Source: Saccharothrix australiensis (GTDB lineage: Bacteria; Actinomycetota; Actinomycetes; Mycobacteriales; Pseudonocardiaceae). From it: a DNA stretch of 64,000 nucleotides. Location of the stretch: the NCBI RefSeq assembly GCF_003634935.1, contig NZ_RBXO01000001.1, positions 3,931,501-3,995,500 of the forward strand, given 5' to 3'. Positions 62,002-64,000 of the stretch are shown here, one piece after another (the stretch's first letter is position 1; each line of letters opens with the position of its first letter). Under the pieces are notes generated by a model. That model was given only the letters and a program-made list of their open reading frames with translations. It did no database searches and was not told the origin of the DNA. Made by a program: the position numbers and the translations under genes.

Positions 62002-63589
62002 AGCAGCGTTCCATCGCCGCCCGCGCACGCTCGATCACGGTCTTCCGGTCGACCTGGGCGAGGCTCAGGCCGGTGTCCTCCGCCGCCACGTCGATCAGCG
62101 CGTTGGCCACGGCGGCGGCGGCCAGCGGCGTCGCGAACGAGGTGCCGTCCCACACCGCGAACCCGCTGTCGAAGTCGTCCGGGTCGAAACCGCTGCGCTG
62201 CGAGTCGGACAGCACGGGCTGCCGCGGCCCGGTCACGTCGGTCGGGAAGGTGCTGATGATGCCCGCGCCGGTCGCCCAGCACGTGACCCACTCGCCGTCG
62301 TTGGAGAACCCGGCCTTGGTCGAGTTGGGGTTGAGCGCGCCGACGCTGATCACCCCGGGCCCCCCGGCCGGGTCGTCGGGCAGCTCGGCCAGCGCCGCCG
62401 GGTAGAAGCGCCTGCTGGTCGAGTTGTTGCCGGACGCGGCCAGCACCAGCACGCCCTGCCCGACCAGGCGGCCGACGACCTCCGCGAGGTGCGAGGTGTA
62501 CTTGGCGTCGGACGGCGACTCGTCCAGGTACCCCAGGGAGAGCGACACGACGTCGACCATGTCCTCGGGGCGGCCCTCGTCCTGCGCGCGGGCGACCCGC
62601 CGCGAGATCGCCTCCAGCGCGGCGATGACGTCCGAGCCGTAGGCGACGCCGTCGCTGTGCATGACCCGGACGGCGAGCACGTCCGCGCGCGGCGCGGCCT
62701 GCCGGATGATGCCCGCGATGAACGTGCCGTGCCCGGTGTTGCTGTCCACGTCCTTGATCAGGCGGTCCGTGGTCGCGGGCTCGTCCCAGAAGTCCGTGAG
62801 CGCCTGCGCCGACGTGCCGGCGCAGGTGACGGCGGCGTTGCACCGGATCGCTTCCTGGGCCTCGTCCAGCACGGAGATGAAGCTGTCCTCGGGCGGCGGC
62901 GCGCTGCGGTCGCTGAGGCCGAACCACGGGTGCGGCCCGATCCCCGAGTCCAGCACGGCGACGACGGGCCGCCGGGCGAACCGCTCGGTGCCGACCTCGC
63001 CGCGCGGCGGCGGTTCGGCGACGAGCGTGACCGGCATCCGCGAGAACCCGGCGTCGGACCGGCGGTAGGAGCCGTTCACGATGTCGCCGTTGGTGTCCCA
63101 CGGCGTCCCGGTGATGGTGACGGCGCTGAACATCAGGTGCTCCAGGCTGATGCGCCCGACGAGGTCGCGGTCGAACTCGACGTCGTCGCGGTCGGCGGCG
63201 GCCCGCAGTTCCTGGAGCGCCGCCCACGAGTCGACGTCCCGCCTGCCGGCCAGCGGGCGCAGCACCACGGGGCGCGGCAGGGTGCCCTCCCCGACCTCGG
63301 GAGTGGTCAGGTCGATACCCGCCCCGTTGAGCACCCGGCGGATCGCGCCGAGCCCGACCTCGTCCCGCAGCACGTCCTCGGGCACCAGCAGCACCCGCGG
63401 CCGGTACGCGGTCGAGCGCGGCGCGGGCCAGCCGCCCGCCGCCGCCACCGCGCCGGGGTCGAGGACCCGGCCGTCGTGCCGGTTGAGCAGTTCCGCCGGC
63501 ACCCGCAGCCTCGTCACGGACTCGACGCCGACTCCCCCCGAGCCGCACGCATCGCCTGGCGGCGGCTTCTTGATGAACTTGATCGCCAC
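61982..63589 (-). CDS. Cytoplasmic subtilisin-like (S8) serine protease
   Basis: 535 aa. A ~215-residue N-terminal region with no signal peptide is followed by the S8 domain: Asp in VAVLDSGIGPHP (~205), His in NTGHGTFIAGI (~278), oxyanion Asn in LAASGNNS and Ser in WDGTSFATPLAAAA (~490). The lack of a secretion signal suggests intracellular action, unlike most subtilases. GTG 63589 (MAIKFIKKPPPGDACG) has GGGAGG 5 bp upstream. First gene of the operon with the sigma factor, the small protein and the CHAT protease. Confidence 0.9.
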   Translation of the reverse strand: MAIKFIKKPPPGDACGSGGVGVESVTRLRVPAELLNRHDGRVLDPGAVAAAGGWPAPRSTAYRPRVLLVPEDVLRDEVGLGAIRRVLNGAGIDLTTPEVGEGTLPRPVVLRPLAGRRDVDSWAALQELRAAADRDDVEFDRDLVGRISLEHLMFSAVTITGTPWDTNGDIVNGSYRRSDAGFSRMPVTLVAEPPPRGEVGTERFARRPVVAVLDSGIGPHPWFGLSDRSAPPPEDSFISVLDEAQEAIRCNAAVTCAGTSAQALTDFWDEPATTDRLIKDVDSNTGHGTFIAGIIRQAAPRADVLAVRVMHSDGVAYGSDVIAALEAISRRVARAQDEGRPEDMVDVVSLSLGYLDESPSDAKYTSHLAEVVGRLVGQGVLVLAASGNNSTSRRFYPAALAELPDDPAGGPGVISVGALNPNSTKAGFSNDGEWVTCWATGAGIISTFPTDVTGPRQPVLSDSQRSGFDPDDFDSGFAVWDGTSFATPLAAAAVANALIDVAAEDTGLSLAQVDRKTVIERARAAMERCYVQYPF

Positions 63590-63856
63590 TCGGCCTCCCG
63601 TCGTCGCAGTGGACACGATCCCCCGTCTACACCCATGACGTGTGCGTTTTGGCCTAGGGGATACGCCCTGGTGGTAACGAAGCCATAACGTCGTACCTCC
63701 GAACGGGTCATCGTTAACCCTTTCGGGTAGGTATCAGGGGCAGACGCACTACGCAGCATTGCCTTACTTCGGCCGGACGTGCGGGGTCTGGCGTCCGACG
63801 ACCGAGGCCCGCCGGGTCCATCTTGATCACGGTCGGTGATCGGCCACGATGACCCG
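63590..63856. other. Divergent promoter region
   Basis: 267 bp between the subtilase operon (minus) and the deacetylase-like gene (plus). It is AT-richer than average near 63640-63740 (TAGGGGATACG, ATAACGTCGTACC, GTTAACCC), where promoters for both directions are likely. No gene seen. Confidence 0.45.
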
Positions 63857-64000
63857 ATGCGCTTACTGCCGACGGGCGCGCGTGCGCGCCGGTGGACGGT
63901 CGTCGCCGTGGCCGCGTCCCTGGTGCTGTCGTCGGGCGCGTGGGGGCTGTCCGCGCTGGCCAACGCCCGCACGTTCCAGCTCTTCGGCGGCCTCACCAGC
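63857..64000 (+). CDS. Probable secreted polysaccharide deacetylase (partial)
   Basis: The first 48 codons only. A signal or anchor segment is visible (RWTVVAVAASLVLSSGAWGL), followed by SALANARTFQLFGGLTS. From memory of the family, this ARTFQLFGG lead-in precedes the catalytic domain of actinomycete polysaccharide deacetylases, but that domain lies outside the window. ATG 63857. Confidence 0.5.
   Translation, partial: MRLLPTGARARRWTVVAVAASLVLSSGAWGLSALANARTFQLFGGLTS

Overview
This 64-kb window comes from a very GC-rich chromosome with the features of a filamentous actinomycete. These include GTG/TTG starts, strong third-position G/C bias, Tat and lipoprotein export signals, CHAT, STAND-like and TIR genes, ECF sigma factors, SpoIIE/STAS regulators and many apparently leaderless promoters. 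The style of the genes suggests the order Pseudonocardiales (Saccharothrix/Actinosynnema/Lentzea-like), but the genus is an inference. There is no rRNA, recognisable tRNA, CRISPR array, integrase or complete insertion sequence. Nearly all the DNA is chromosomal coding sequence in short operons. Layout, left: 1-1.3 kb, the end of a dipeptide/oligopeptide ABC permease pair. 1.7-6.1 kb, a small secreted protein, then metH behind an S-adenosylhomocysteine (SAH) riboswitch. 6.1-13.6 kb, a STAS protein, a LuxR-type regulator, an alpha/beta hydrolase, a snapalysin-like secreted protease, a P450-nitroreductase pair, an operator-controlled SDR and an Asp/Trp-rich secreted protein. 14-18.2 kb, a GCS2-type ligase coupled to a haem-oxygenase-like diiron enzyme, then a CDGSH protein, a methyltransferase and a universal stress protein. 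18.2-19.1 kb, a decayed acyltransferase/SGNH gene. 19.1-25.8 kb, a Tat-exported beta-propeller amidohydrolase, a TetR/membrane-protein pair and htpG, interspersed with copies of a 130-bp palindromic repeat. Layout, middle: 26-30.6 kb holds a catabolic-looking divergent cluster (amidohydrolase, aldo/keto reductase, hydrolase lacking its nucleophile) with a TetR gene; two similar operator-like sites suggest shared control. 30.7-34 kb holds a YhgE/Pip-type membrane protein and an NlpC/P60-like enzyme. 34.2-39.1 kb is the most novel stretch: four overlapping or abutting genes encoding a TIR protein with a cyclase-like domain, a P-loop/HEAT protein, an SPFH (band-7-like) protein and a membrane protein. 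It is a candidate NAD-linked conflict or phage-defence system. 39.4-45.7 kb has a secreted M1 aminopeptidase, a SpoIIE phosphatase/B12-photosensor/STAS operon, a second STAS gene and an LLM oxidoreductase. Layout, right: 45.9-58.4 kb is mostly single genes: PL7 alginate lyase, a Ser/Thr kinase with a lipoprotein-like ectodomain, an MBL hydrolase divergent from a CGNR regulator around a 35-bp palindrome, a phosphodiesterase, a lipoprotein, trpF, PaaX divergent from an AidB-like flavoprotein, AraC, a beta-hydroxyacid dehydrogenase and a GNAT. 58.4-63.6 kb is a second candidate conflict module, a cotranscribed cytoplasmic subtilase, ECF-like sigma factor, small beta-rich protein and TPR-CHAT protease. 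The window ends in the start of a probable polysaccharide deacetylase. Recurring themes are inverted-repeat operators at divergent or autoregulated genes, hairpin terminators between convergent genes, and a dispersed palindromic repeat with covarying stems.
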